A stretch of DNA of 64,000 bases from Neltuma alba (taxonomy: Eukaryota > Streptophyta > Magnoliopsida > Fabales > Fabaceae). The notes under the pieces are model-generated. The model was not told the origin of the DNA and searched no databases. It saw only the letters and a list, made by a program, of their open reading frames with translations. Below are positions 37,248 to 50,148 of this stretch, piece by piece. The stretch covers positions 62,001 to 126,000 of the forward strand of contig NW_021637061.1 of NCBI RefSeq assembly GCF_004799145.2. Reading direction: 5' to 3'. The position numbers and the translations under genes were made by a program. How positions within the stretch are numbered: the first letter of the stretch is position 1; each line of letters begins with the position of its first letter.

Positions 37248-39514
37248 TGTAACGTACTGTTAAAAAAAATCAAAAAAATCAATCAATTAATTAAAATAAT
37301 ATAATATTATTATATTAAAAAAAAAAAACAATACCCAGCTTTCCACTGACTTCGGTGGAAAAGCTGGGCAATTAGTCAAGAACAAAGACAACAAGGGGAG
37401 CAAGTATTAATTAAAGGAAGAAATAAGGGGGGTGGCATTAAATTGAAGAAGGAAAAAATGGGGGATGGGGTAGTTAGATAGTGAAGGAAAATAGGATAAA
37501 AGAGGAGGAGAGGAGACGGAAGAGGAAGAGAGAACGAAAGGAGAAAAGAGAGTGAGAAGCAGAGAGGAAAAGAGAGAGAAAGCTAAATTGCAGAGTACCT
37601 GACAGTTTTAGCTAGGGATCATTTAGGTACATAAAATTACTTCTTCTTGTCAAATTTTCTTTATGAATATTTCCTATATATTTATAACTTTATATTATTA
37701 GTATCATTATAATGTTTAGAGAAAATTTTACTGTTTGGGTATACAGTAAATATGGAGTTTTGACAATATATGACTTTAGAAATTTAAAGATCCATTATTA
37801 AGGAATTTTAATCGGTTTATTTTTGTTGAATGATTATTTTGAAAATTTTACACTAAGATTTTAGTTGAAAAATTTGTTATTTAGACTTGTAATATGTTTT
37901 TACCCATTAAATTTGAGTTAAATAATTTATTTGAGTTATTTAATATATTATTGAGGTTTTAATCAGTTTAAATATTGAATAAGTTAAAGATATATTTTTG
38001 AAATAATTTTTGAAGGCTTGAAAAATTGTAAATTGAGAATTTTTTAAAATTAGATAAAGTTACAATTTGTTTATAATTTAAAGAAGTTGTTTGGTTTGAG
38101 AAAACAATTTTAAATGAGATTATAATAAATAATTGAGAATTTTAATATAAAATATTTAGATTTTGGGTAATAAAAATATATTCACTTAAGTTGTTAAATT
38201 TAAATAGCCTTTTATGTAAATTATATTTTTCAAAATAATATTATATCCATTATAAATGCCTAGATTTGGGAGAGTTAATATATTTATGTAATTTTGGTTT
38301 AGAGGGTAGTCTTAGAATTTTAGAGTAGTTTTGGAGTAATTCTGAGTTTATATTAATAAATATTTATGTGCAATTTTGTAGACTTTTGAGAATTTTGAAG
38401 TAATCCTTGTGTGAATATTTGTAAGTTAAAGAGTATCAGGTAACTCTGAAAATTCTTTCTTATACATGTGAATTGTGTATGATTATATTGTATATTTACT
38501 AATTATTATATTATTGAAATATAATATTATGATTTTTTGTAAAATAAATGTTTTGGTATGTTACCTAATTTTATTAAGACTTGTTGCTAGTAATTATGAT
38601 CAATATTTAAATATATTAATAGCTATGAAATTATTATGAGTTACTGTTAAATGGTATATGAATTTTATTGCTGTCTTATTTTTAATAATATATTTGAGAA
38701 TATATTTATGATGTACCATTATTTGCATATGACATGCTTTGTTGGGTTAAGGATAGAAGGAGATTGCATGGATATAAATTACCACGTGGTATGCCATTGC
38801 TCGATGCACAGTGGATGGCACTTGTCAGGGCCCCTTCTTTCATATTTTCCTTTGGCCGAGAATTCATTGGAGTTGTGGGACATGTAACACCTCCCTATTC
38901 ACAAAGGAGGGGAGCCATAGTCTGAGCTTGAGCTCTATATCTTTGGCCGGATATATCTCTAGTATCAGTGAGTTTGGAATAATTCAATAAAATGGATTAG
39001 TTCCTATCGGACTATGTGTTAGCCTATGGCTCCAGTCAGCGGTATAAGGGTGGACGGTGATATAAGGGAGGCAGCATATTGCATTATTTTTGGATATATT
39101 AAAAAAATGAAATTGAATTGAATGTACCAAATCCGTGATTTTTAATATACATATATACAGACATATAAACAGATTTTTGCTTTATCATATATGGTTTGCT
39201 TGTATAGGTTAGAATTTTAGTAGTTATTGAGACGTTTGATCTCACCCCCTATATTAACAATTTTCAGGCGAAGGATCTGGTAAAAATCAAGGGAAGGCAC
39301 CAATAGAGTTAGCCGTGAAGGCTTTTGTGCTCCTCAAGCACATGCTATGTTATATTTTTATTTGCCATGACTACAAGACTTTAATAATTTATGTTGTTAA
39401 GTTATGTTAGAAATGTTTTGAAATTTTGACTTGTTTGTAGTGTTATAAATATGTATGGACTTTTACATTAAATATTTTGTTACATATATTGACATAATTA
39501 TGTGAGGTGTTACA
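37248..39514 (+). mobile_element. Solo LTR, 2.27 kb, Tekay/Del-type chromovirus style
   Basis: It starts TGTAACGTACTG and ends GAGGTGTTACA, inverted ends typical of long Del/Tekay LTRs. The flanking 5-bp sequences are GAAGT (37243-37247) and AAAGT (39515-39519), one mismatch. No gag-pol lies beside it, so it is a product of LTR-LTR recombination. The terminal part (38740-39510) is less AT-rich. Family assignment rests on end sequence and length only. Confidence 0.68.
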
Positions 39515-39519
39515 AAAGT

Positions 39520-42295
39520 AAGTGTGACTGTTTGGGTGTTGACCGAGAGGATGGTTGTACATTTTTATAATTAGAATGTTAAATAGGAAATATAATTTTA
39601 GAGGGGGAGTTTAAGGAGAAAAACTTAAGTGTTTTAAAGTGATCAAGCATTGTTAAGTATTAGCCTTTGGTATGTGTTGGAAATCTGGAAAATTTCCAGA
39701 TTTGAAGTAAAAACATTTAAAAATTGATTTCAACATTTGTATGGGTATAAAATAATTTTAGGATTTTGGAGAAAGATCCTTGTGTAAATGCTTGAGGTAG
39801 TTAAGTATGATTAAAAGGTTTTAAAGAAAAGTAAGGAATAGACTAATAGTTATAGAATGAAAGCAATGGGAGAGAAATTTTATTGTTGAGGTTTCCAAAT
39901 GGTAGATGGAAATTGCAAATGGATTGATTGATAGTCATGATGCTTGGAAATTATTTAAAGGTATGTATTTGGAAAATTCTCAATGGTACAGTTAATAGCT
40001 AAGGTATGGATTAAAATTAGTAATTGGTAGAAGTTATTAGAAAGTTTGTTGGAGGAATGCTAGACCAAAGTTTAAGAAGGTTAGTAGACAATTGGAAATT
40101 GGAATTGCTTGGCTTGGAAATGAGATAAAATCAATTGTGCGATTATATATATAGTTTGTGTCTCGGTCATGGATGCAAAATTAGTGAAGAGGGATTTTAA
40201 TTAATTTCGCTTCATTGGGATTGGATGATTGGGGTACAAAAGGCACATTGTCCTTAAAAGTGATATATATATATAAAATATTTTTGATCAAGAAGACTAG
40301 TTACGAAAAAAGAAAAAAAAAAAGGTAAATGTTTGGAGTTACAAAAGAAAAGAAAATATATCAAAAGTTATATTATGGATATGAAAAGTTGTCCGGATCA
40401 CCAACTATTAAATAAGGGTAGAGATTAAAGAGATTTGGGAAATTAAGAAAGTGATTCAATTTTGTAAACTGAAATTGGATCAAGTAGTAATATACCCTTA
40501 TATATGTGATAGGTTTTGATATTTGTCTAAGCCCACTAAGAAAGCATAAGGAAAGGAGAACGGTAAGGTTTGAATTGGACAAAGGACAAAGGAGGCCAGA
40601 TAGTAGTTCTTTCCTACCTTACACTTGTGTATGATTACTGCATGTCCGTTTGTGCCATATTGCTATTTGAAAGCATGAGAACATATAATCCTTAATTCCT
40701 TCTATGGATTATTTAGCCGTGATCATGTGTAGTTGATAGACATGGGGCAGTATCTGCCAATTATTTGCGCATTATTTATTCAGCTTGTCTATCTATCATT
40801 GTGCATAAATATTTAATTGCATTAGCTTGCAAGGTTATGTTCTACTTTGGCTTGTTTTTTGTGCTTTATGTAATTTGTATTTGTGTTTGATGAAAATTAC
40901 TATTACGGGGATTCTTTAAAATCTTACCCTCCCTTTCATAATATACAACAAAGGCAAGTAGCTTTAAAGGAAACAAGATTGTAAGAGAAGAAGGTGGATA
41001 GTTGTGAAGGGCAAGAATGCCTATTTATTTTTGTACTTATATAGTAGCTTATTTTATTAGCGAAGTTAATTATACTGTTATATATATAATCACAGCAAAT
41101 AACTAATATTGTTTTGTGTAGTTGCTCTCTTGCACCCTCTATAAAAAGGTGTTCGTTAAGTCTGTCACAAGTAAGTGTCATCGATCGAGATGACTTTTGT
41201 ATATATCTATATATATTCACTACTAACTTGTAATGCCTGTTTCTAGCTGTTGGTAGCGTCCTGTTAGTTAATTAAGGCTTCAGATCTTTTATTAAGCTAC
41301 ATGAGAACAAGATTGGATTGTGAATCACTAGTCAGGCTTTCTGAAAGTATTGAATAAACAATCTTATATTTAGATTCAGTTTTTTTAATGATTTATATTT
41401 TTGGAAAAAAATTATCCCAGTTTTCCCAAGACAAAAACTTGGTGTTTAGTGATTCGTAGACATTAAAATAACTCTCTTAGTATATAAAAAGTAAAGTGTT
41501 GTAATAATAAATGAAGGGTACAATTATATAATTATATAAAAAATTTCTCTCTTGACTCTGTAAATAGGATCAAAAAATTTCTTTTTTTCCTTCCCTATAA
41601 ATAGGATCAAAGGAGTAGGTGTTAATTAACTTGTAATTGATCGAGATTTTTTTAATTAAACTTTTTATGAAAATTAAAAGCTGTATTATTAACGTGGTTT
41701 TGAAGTCAGTTGTGATATTTTCCTTTAAGTAAATTAAGATGACATTACCAAAATAAAATACATATAAGTATGTATGTATGTGTATTATGGCCATTTGGTG
41801 TGAAATGGAGTGTGACTTCGATATAATACTACATCCAATCAATTAAAGTCTGCAGACGTTTGATATATTTGTGACGGATGGGGACAATACCTCGTTGCAA
41901 GATTCCTCCCACTACTGGCTTCTTTTGGAGGTAATCTGAATGAAATGGTGCAATGTGAAAATAAAAACGTGTTCCAAGAAGTGAATTTCACAGCTCACAA
42001 GTTGCTAGCACGTCATCTGCCTACACATGTAAATGGATGGTCTTTTTCGTTAAAGAAAAAAATAGATGTCATAATTAAAATTAGTCATATGGACTTTGCA
42101 ATCAATTTTTTTAATCTTCATAATGATTCTAAGATTTTTTAAGTTTTACTGTTCTCCATCGTTTCACCTCACAAGTGTATTCCTTTGTTAATTATTTTTA
42201 GCTTCTCAAAATTGAATTTTAAATAGTAAGGTATTAAGAAAAATTCTCCTAATAAATTATAATTATATATGATACTATAATTGTTTATAAATTTA
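39520..42295. other. AT-rich tract, old repeats, no recognised gene
   Basis: It continues the repeat that flanks the solo LTR. A relic of the recurring module seen after 47 kb lies at about 41760-42010 (GAAATGGAGTGTGACTT near 41801, GAAAATAAAAACGTG). MITE fragments (CTATAAATAGGATCAAAGGA) lie at 41460-41620. Confidence 0.4.
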
Positions 42296-42654
42296 CTCCC
42301 TCTATCACTTTATAAGGAACAACTACCATCCCTCTTTTGTTCCTAAATATAAGTGATATTTATAAGTTGTTTTAAGTTTTTGTAGCAAATTTCCTATTAC
42401 TTATTTTAATATCTAATATATTTATTATCTTATTTCCCAAACCATCATATTTCTCCATCACACATTCTCTCTCTTTCATAATTCTCTTGATTTTAATAAT
42501 TTTTTTATTTTTTTTCTTATACTCTCTCTCTCTTATAAATAAAGGTATTTTCAAGAAAGAACTTTAAATTTTTATTACCTATTTATCATTTTTAATTAGC
42601 TTTTTGTTCTACGTAACAGAGTCTAAAGTTTCTTGTAAAAAGGGACGAAGGGAG
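42296..42654. mobile_element. Stowaway-like MITE (359 bp)
   Basis: It is flanked by TA, with inverted ends CTCCCTCTATCACTTTATAA and AAAAGGGACGAAGGGAG. The ends fit the Stowaway consensus CTCCCTCCGT better than the other copies. No ORF. Confidence 0.72.
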
Positions 42655-42846
42655 TAATTTTTAAGAAAAAATATTAAAAATAGGACTTTCTCTCGCTAGG
42701 CAATGTTTATTGTTCAATTATAAATTCAAAAAATTACATTATTATGTAGTTGAATAAATATTTTATTGCTCTTGACTAATTGGTTGTCTCATTAATCATT
42801 ATTGAGATGCCCTTGAAGAGGTGTCAATAATTTAGGATTATAACTA

Positions 42847-45030
42847 TGACAAACTCAATTATTTTTATATATTTTGGTATCTTTTATATGAGTTTTGTTA
42901 GCTTAATTGGTCCCTTTTTGCCTTAATTGATTTAATTTATTTTATTTTGAATTATTATTTTATAGGGGCAAAATTGTCATATTTTGGTTTAATGGTGAGT
43001 AATTGGTTTTTTGAGGACAACTAATGCTACTTTATTTTTAAATTTTGTTTGCAGGTTTTTGGAAGAATTAAAAATAAAAAAAGAAAAAAAAATAAAAAAT
43101 AAAAAAGGGGAAAAAAATATAACAATAATAAAAGGGGAGAGCAAAACGCAACGTTTTGCCCTCCCCCAACCTAATATACTATAATTCCTCTTCATCTCCA
43201 CAAGACCCACAAGACGAACACGGGAGTTGGGCGGCGAAAATAAAGGAAAAAAAATAGAGGAGAGCGGCGTGAACAGGGAGATAGAGACGCGCACGCGAGA
43301 GAGAGGCGAGGGAGCTGAGTGAGGTCTAGAGCTCGACGGCAAAACTCATCATCTTCTTCTTTTCTTCCCTCTAGAATCAACAGTGAGCAGTGAACCAGAG
43401 GGCGGCCAGCGAGCAGAACAGAGCTTGACGGTGCTATGGCCGACGGTATGAGGGAGCTGATTGAAGTAGATTCTGAAATTATGCGTGGCTAGAGTTCTAT
43501 GATTCTTTAATTCAACGACAATGGCATGAGCTTGGATCATCAAAGGGGAGTTTAGTTACTTTAATTTCCTATCTAATAATTGTTTAATAATTCCTAGGTC
43601 TTAGGATAGTTATTCTGATTATTAGAAAATTTTTATTGTTTAATCTGATTATATTTGGAGAATTATTGTGACTGGATTATTGTTTAGCATTTGACATTGG
43701 GCTGTTTATAACTTTAATTTCAATTATAATGTTGTGGTTATGACATTTGTATTAATTTTAGAGTTAATATATTGTGATTTTCTAAGGTGGCTTGGAATCT
43801 TGGATCATATTGTCTCTTGCTAGCTTTAATTCCGTTGTTTTGGATTTAAGGGTTCTAATTAAGTATTGGTTTTAGCATTCTTAATCCCATTTTACTATTC
43901 TGGTTGCAGTTAGTAAGTTGGGATTTTAGGAAAATATTTTGTGGCAATTTGAGGTGGCTCGGTTGTTAGATTAAAAGCTTAATTATAATTCTAAATTCAT
44001 TGTTTTAACTCCCATATCTTTTGGAGTGAGGATTGCCTGCGTTGTTGAATTGGAGAATTGATTATTATCATTGTTATTTGTGTGTTTCATTTTCATTTCT
44101 TTAATCTTCATTTATTTTAATTATTTTTATATAAAAACAAAAAAATATTTTAATTTCAATTTAATTCAAGGTGTTTACTTAGTAATTATCAAAGGGAAAA
44201 TCCTAATTAAATCCTACTGAAATACTTAAATTTAAATTGAGGCCTACACTTTTAACAAATTCTTAATCAGGACATAAGACCTAATTAGGAATTGCTGAAT
44301 ATTGTTAAATGACTATAATGCCCCTCTTTAGTTAAAAATGAAAATTGATTATTTTATCCCTCTAAAGTGGTTCATCATCTCTTATTATTAATATTTAGAC
44401 AAAAAAATATAAGTAATTTTTTAGTGTTTGAAATTTTGTAATATAACTAAAATCTTCAAAATATTTTCATAAAACATTTCAAATTATAATATAAGTAATC
44501 TTTAAATAAATATTTTTTTCTTTTCAGGTTGTAAATATTTATTGTAAAATATTTTAATTATAATAAAATTTAATATTAAATCGTAATCATTTACGTTTTC
44601 AGTTGGATCCAACATTGTTTAAATAAATAAAACTAACGTAAATTATAAGAATTGAAAATAAAAAATATTTATTTAAACTAAAAAAAATCATAAGAGATGA
44701 GGAACTACTTGGGAGAGGTAGATTAATCAAGTTTTCTTTTTAATTGAAGAAGGGCATTCTGGTTATTTAACAACATTCAGAAATCCCTAACTAGGTCTCA
44801 TGACCTAATTAGGAATTTGTTAAAAGTGTAGGTCTAAATCTGAATTTAGGTATTTCGGCTGGATTTAATTGGGATTCTCCCATTATCAAATCAAAAATCC
44901 TTTTTATAATTTAGGTTACTTGCATTTATTTACTAGGATTTAATTTCGTTTTCGGCTCCTCAAAGTGAAATGACCCGAGTTTTGTACTATATTGCATTAA
45001 TTCAGTTAATTTTTGGAGTAACTCCAAAGC
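42847..45030. repeat. Unclassified dispersed repeat, copy B (carries a MULE MITE)
   Basis: Colinear with 34182-36040. The 688-bp insertion at 44194-44881 is absent from copy A. Central 43140-43440 is GC-richer and gives spurious Ser/Arg/Pro-rich minus-strand frames. It ends near ATTAATTCAGTTAATTTTTG. Confidence 0.6.
44194..44881. mobile_element. Mutator-like MITE with perfect 9-bp target duplication
   Basis: ATTATCAAA flanks both ends (44185-44193, 44882-44890). Inverted ends of about 65-70 bp run GGGAAAATCCTAATTAAATC... and ...GATTTAATTGGGATTCTCCC, and TIR-internal text (CTACACTTTTAACAAATTC, inverted GAATTTGTTAAAAGTGTAG) matches exactly. The equivalent site in copy A (about 35888) is empty. 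Confidence 0.88.
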
Positions 45031-46134
45031 GATAAATTAAGGGTAGTTAACTTCATTACACCTGTCACTTGGACGATATTCATCCATATGCTCTCTCATT
45101 CATTTAAACAATATAAATCTTCATTCACTGCGAGAAAACATTAAATATCTCATTCATTTTGTTTTACATGGAAAATATTCATCCACGTTGCTCTCATTGC
45201 TGAGGTTTTACATATGAACATTTGATCCTTGAGATTTAGAGAAGCTTTGAAAAGCATCGGATTTTTTTATATTAATAATAATAATAAACATCAAAGTCGA
45301 AGAATAAGATTCTAAGCGCGGAGAATTGAATAGGGAGAAAGGTCACTTACAATTTAATCTAATTTCCAAAATGTATATCACTTGTTCATTAGGATTTTAT
45401 CTGTACATTTTTCTACACACTAATTGATCTGTGAGGCCAAGTGCCCTCTCCATCTCAAACACAATCATGATGAGAGCCTTTTTATTCCACCTGTTTAATT
45501 TCTTGGTAATGATTTGTTTTATTGTAATTTCTTAAAAAATTATGACAATTTATGCTAGAGTGTATTATATATCTTTCCGCTTGGTAAAATGTTGATTGAG
45601 TTGGATATGCAGAGTTTATAGTATCCCCTGTCTCGTTCTGGTTTGGAACCTCTCATCTTCTCATCCCATCCTCTTCCTTTCTCTTCCTCTTTTAACCATT
45701 AAATTAATATTTTAACGGATCAGATTTAAATCTTTTAAAACTATTATTAAAATGTTAAATTATAAAAATAAATAAATTATAAATTATAAACTATATTAAA
45801 ATTTAATTTTAATGATTTGCAAGTGCACTAAATGTTTTTAAAATTTTTTATAAATAGTGTATAAAAAATAAAATCTAAACCATTGAAATATGTTAATCCA
45901 ACAGTTGAAAAAAAGAAGAGGAGGAAAGAGGATAGGAAGAAAAGAGGAGAGGCTCTAAACCGGTCCGTTCTCCTTAAAATCATATATGATTTGTGCGCGT
46001 GTGCTCTCTGCTGGCTAAATAAAAAATACTCCTTCGGTATTTAATATAGGACCCAATTCTTAGTTAGTTTTGGTCCTAAATATAATACCCATTTATCATA
46101 TTTATCAATTTTCTCTAAATTACCCTTATAGATA
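45031..46134. other. AT-rich tract, no recognised gene
   Basis: Nothing with a domain. A partial Stowaway-like left end (ACTCCTTCGGTATTTAATAT) lies at 46028, directly before the next element. Confidence 0.4.
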
Positions 46135-46298
46135 CTCCCTCAACCATAATCAAGTAGAAGAGGGAGAGGGGGTATTAAGAAAGATGATTATGGTGTTTTA
46201 GGAAAAACGTGTCACATTTCTTATAATTAACTAACTTACCTAACTTCCTTAATCTAATCAAATTAGTTAAATAGGTCTTATATTAAGGATCGGAGGAG
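46135..46298. mobile_element. Stowaway-like MITE (about 164 bp), possibly nested
   Basis: It is flanked by TA, with ends CTCCCTCAACCATAATCAAG and TTAAGGATCGGAGGAG. It shares AACTAACTTACCTAACTTCC, the inverted text of the 24069 family. Confidence 0.6.
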
Positions 46299-47339
46299 TA
46301 TATGATTTTTCGATAGAATGTCATTTTATCTAAAAAAAGGTTTGTAATTATGGGAATGAAGAAAAAGCATGCGATCCTATATGCGAAGTCATAAAATGAA
46401 GGATTTGACATTTGTATATATAATATTAATGCGTGAGTTATCCTTTTTGTTCACTCAACAACCAGATTTTTTGCACAACGCGAACGAAGAAAATGAAGAT
46501 GGGAAGATATTTAGGAGGCTTACCTTAACTGAAAATCACGCTTGCACGCAAAGGATCTCTTCCTCTCCGAAGTTCGCGAAGCTTTCTCTGTCTCTCTCTG
46601 GTTTGGGTGCGTCGAGCAGATGAGAATGAGGAGGCAAGTGTAGTTTGTTGGACCCATTTGCCCTTCAATGCTTTCCTTGTTTTCAATTTCACCCTTTCTC
46701 TATTTTTCCAAAATAATCTAATCATTCCATAAATTAATCCTTGATGCTTTGTATGGATTTTCTTTCTCGATTATATTAGCTTCTTTGGCCCATAAAATAA
46801 GTTTCACAAAATTTTTGGGTCAAAAAGTTAACTTTTAACTATTTTTAACAAATGTCACAGAATCATGGGAGAGAAAGCAACATTGCGGCGGCGAAATTAG
46901 GGAAGATAAGAAAATGTTTTTTATTTTCATACCAAAAAATAAAATCTATAATTTATATCTTTCTATTGTCATCATTATTGAATAGTTTCATTCGATTTTG
47001 TTTCCAAAAAGTTTTTTTATAAGATTGAAATGGGGGCACCAACTTTATGTTCACATGAAAATCCTTTTTTGATTGAATGATCCAGTTTTAAGAATAAATT
47101 TGGATGATATTTTCCTAGCGTGGAAGTAGTTACATTCATCTATGTGAAAACTGATGATTTTTTTTTTTGCTCAAAAAAACTGATTATATTTAAAATCTTA
47201 GGAAAGAAAAATACTTGTTTTTTGTATGAGTGATAAATTGATTGCTCCTGTAATCGCTGAGGAAGTAAATTAAAGATGATGTGTTCTTTATTGCTAATGG
47301 GTTTAATGCTTTGTATGATAAAAATGACATTTCTTCTAT
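46299..47339. other. Tract with a moderately GC-rich segment, no firm gene
   Basis: 46480-46700 has CT-rich text and a 66-codon basic minus-strand frame (46525-46725) followed by a possible donor (TTAAGGTAAGCC). This could be a 5' exon of a minus-strand gene, but no continuation was found to the left. Confidence 0.3.
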
Positions 47340-48306
47340 TTAATTTTTTTGCAGTTATTAACCCTTAATTAAAAGAAAAAATGGGGGCAAACTTGAGAGG
47401 CCAAAAATTGTATTAACCCTTAATTAAAAGAAAAAAATTACACATGTACCAAGTTAAAAATTGGGAAAAAAAAAAAGGTAATAGTTAAATCGTTTTCCCT
47501 TGAAAATAATTCACAGGCTTAAAATTACATGGAACTGTTAATTGCTTTTGCGAAAACAACGTCATTTTACGTGTTCTCAGATAACCCTCGTCCCTTAATT
47601 TTCTTGTTCTCAGGCATCGTTATAATTTTTTCCCCTTTTCTTTTCACAGAAATTTTTTTTTTCCCGTGTGTGATCGAAGACTGTTAATTTGTTATTGTAT
47701 TTCTCCATGATAAGGAGACTTTCATAAGTTCTCACCTCCCATTCATTCTGGCAATAGTATGCCCAATTTCTCTGACAATAATATTATTTTCTTGAATTAA
47801 TTTATCATAGCTTTCGATCTCATGTTTGCTTCCTATAATTTAATATATTAATATTTACAATTGTCCAAAAAATATATGTAAATTTACGCAATAAACTTTG
47901 TAATAATAAACTGTGTTACTAACAAATTATGAATACTATAACAATTAAAGCATTTCTTTAGTTGTCTATTTTACAAACCATGCATTAAAACATGTTGAGC
48001 ATCTCTTCCTTCTTCAGACCATCGACATTCTTAGCAAGTTTTCGAAAAAATAGTAGGAAAAGGCTTCAATGTAATTGGCAAAATGTAAAATAGAAATAGT
48101 CATTTCTGAAAAATCTGTTATCTTCTTTTTCCATTTTGGTAGGTAAAATCACACAAAATTTCCATGATTACTAGGATTATGAATTCTTTGGAGTTACACT
48201 CTCTGTATTTGGCCTGCAAGGCTGATCATAAATGAACTAATGCAATGAAAATTAAAATGTAGTTCAAGAAGTGAAATTATACTTTCTAAAGAGAGAAAGG
48301 TTATGT
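47340..48306 (+). repeat. Recurring non-coding module, copy 1
   Basis: It includes AACCCTTAATTAAAAGAAAA, AATAGTTAAATCGTTTTCC, ACAACGTCATTTTACGTGTT, TTCACCTCC-type text, TTATCATAGCTTTCGATCTC, AACATGTTGAGCATCTCTTC and GGCCTGCAAGGCTGATCATA. All recur in the same order in the next copy. No ORF is conserved, so this is probably duplicated intergenic or promoter sequence. Confidence 0.65.
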
Positions 48307-48589
48307 TGGTCTCATAACTAACTCTTAATTAAAAGAAAAAAATGTAGGCAAATTTGAGGGACTAAAAATTGTACTAACCCTTGAGTAAAAGGAAAAAAAA
48401 AACTACACATGTACCAAATTAAAATTTGGAAAAAAAATATAGGTAATAGTTAAATCGTTTTCCGATCCCTTCGAAATAATTCACAGGCTAAAATTACACG
48501 GAACTATTAATTACTTTTGCAAAAACAACGTCGTTTTACGTGTTCTCTGATAACCCTCATCTACTTCTGAGGAAAAAAAAAACCCTCAT

Positions 48590-49448
48590 GCCACGTTTGG
48601 CAGGAAGGAATTGGTGGGAGGGAAGGGGAAGTGGAGCTAGAATTCATATTTTAAAGTGTTAGGTAGAGTGGATCTCGGTTGCCCATGGAACCCAGGTCCA
48701 TCAAAAATTATGGAAGTGGTTCCATCTCACCGCCGGTAGAACTGGTCCAGTTCCATTGGAACTGAAATTTGCGGACCACTTTACCTCTGAGAGATCTAGA
48801 GATGGCAGGGACGCTGGGGAGGCAGCGATGAGGGTACGACGACGACGATATTATCGCTGTCGGTCTCCGAAATTTGTCGTCATTGTCTGCTGCGAAATCG
48901 TGTACTCTCTTCCACATCTGTCCCGCGCTCTCTTTCAGACCCAATTTTGTTGCGAGTTCTTCCAGATCTGTCTCAAATCGCCGTGTTCTTCCATCTTCTG
49001 CCATCACCGTCGCAGTTGAAGCGTGTGCTTGCTGTGTAGGTGGTTCACGTTCGCCCTTTGTGGTAATCTGGAGAAAGATGCAGATTTTGGCGGAGAAGGA
49101 GCTTATTGTTGTCGGCAATTTTCCGTGATTTTTGCTGTCTTACCTTTTTAATTATGATTAATCCTTGCCATTTCAATCTAGAGTTTTTGTTTCTTGTCTA
49201 TTTTTGATTGTATCTGACTAGGTGATTTGGTTTGGCTATTGATCTGACTCTGGTTAATGGCTGGCACTGATTCATGATGGTGGATGGTCTCTTTCATAGA
49301 AAAATTTCATATATCGATTAAAAATTATATCTCACTTCTATTGTCATACCAAACATACATTTAATTCCATTTCCACCCTTTTTTTCTGCTTTCACTTTTA
49401 TTTCTACTTCCGCTTCCATCAAAAACTCTCATATGATACCAAACAGGG
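48590..49448. mobile_element. MITE-like or Pack-type element carrying an ORF
   Basis: The insertion is defined by comparison with module copy 1, which lacks it. Ends GCCACGTTTGGCAGGAAGG and the inverse of CCAAACAGGGC are TIR-like. A target duplication was not resolved. The interior (48700-49130) is GC-rich, unlike the ends. Confidence 0.45.
48708..49118 (-). CDS. Unrecognised ORF inside the MITE-like element, possible captured exon
   Basis: 136 codons on the minus strand. A second ATG within it starts MAEDGRTRRFETDLEELATK, continuing to MWKRVHDFAADND, which looks like real protein: balanced acidic/basic, helix-prone, no low complexity. Before that ATG and after about residue 85 the translation is less protein-like. 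I do not recognise the family. The setting inside a TIR-bounded element suggests a host gene fragment captured by a transposon; an actual first exon of a small gene is the alternative. Confidence 0.35.
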   Translation of the reverse strand: MPTTISSFSAKICIFLQITTKGEREPPTQQAHASTATVMAEDGRTRRFETDLEELATKLGLKESAGQMWKRVHDFAADNDDKFRRPTAIISSSSYPHRCLPSVPAISRSLRGKVVRKFQFQWNWTSSTGGEMEPLP

Positions 49449-49696
49449 CGCTAACTCTCTTGTTCTCAGGTATCGTTATAATTTCTTTTTTTCCCTTTCT
49501 TTTCACAGACAAAAATATATTCTTTTTCCGTGTGATCGAAGACTGTTAATTTTTTAATGTATTTCTAGACTTTTATAAGTTCTCACCTCGCATTTATTCT
49601 GGCCATAGTATGCTCAATTTCTCTGACAATAATATTATTTTCTTGAATTAAATTAATTCACTAACAACTACAACTACTGATAGGCGTTATATTGTC

Positions 49697-50148
49697 GGGA
49701 AAATTACAATAAATTCCACCTAAAGGAATTAAATACAAAAAGGTCCTTTAAAATCATCAAATTATTTTCAAGTCCCAAGATATCTCATTACAATAAATTT
49801 TATTTGTTTAATTACCAAATTGCTCTTATTATTTTTTTTAAAGTTTGCATTGACAACTAAAAGAGCAATAATTGACAACTCAAGGTATAAGGATTAACAA
49901 CTATCATGGCAGGTATTAACAACATATTTTCTCAATACATCACAAAATGTAATGTATGAGTTGTCAATTTTGCACCTTGAATTGTCAACGACTGCTCTTT
50001 TAGTTATAATACAAACTTAAAAAAACAATTTGGTAATTAAACAAATAAATTCTCTTGCAACGAGGGAAGGGACTTCAGAATAATTTGATAATTTTAAGGG
50101 ACTTTTTATATTTAATTCTCTTGAGTGGCACTTTGTTGCAATTTTCCC
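49697..50148. mobile_element. Mutator-like MITE, 452 bp, perfect 9-bp target duplication
   Basis: TATATTGTC flanks both ends (49688-49696, 50149-50157). Ends GGGAAAATTACAATAAATTC and TTGTTGCAATTTTCCC are inverted, and longer subterminal pairs (AGAGCAATAATTGACAACTC / GAATTGTCAACGACTGCTCT) fold most of the element on itself. No ORF. Confidence 0.88.

Noticed and set aside
43140..43545. Minus-strand frames rich in Ser, Arg and Pro
   Set aside because: They lie in the GC-richer middle of a repeat whose sister copy does not conserve these frames.
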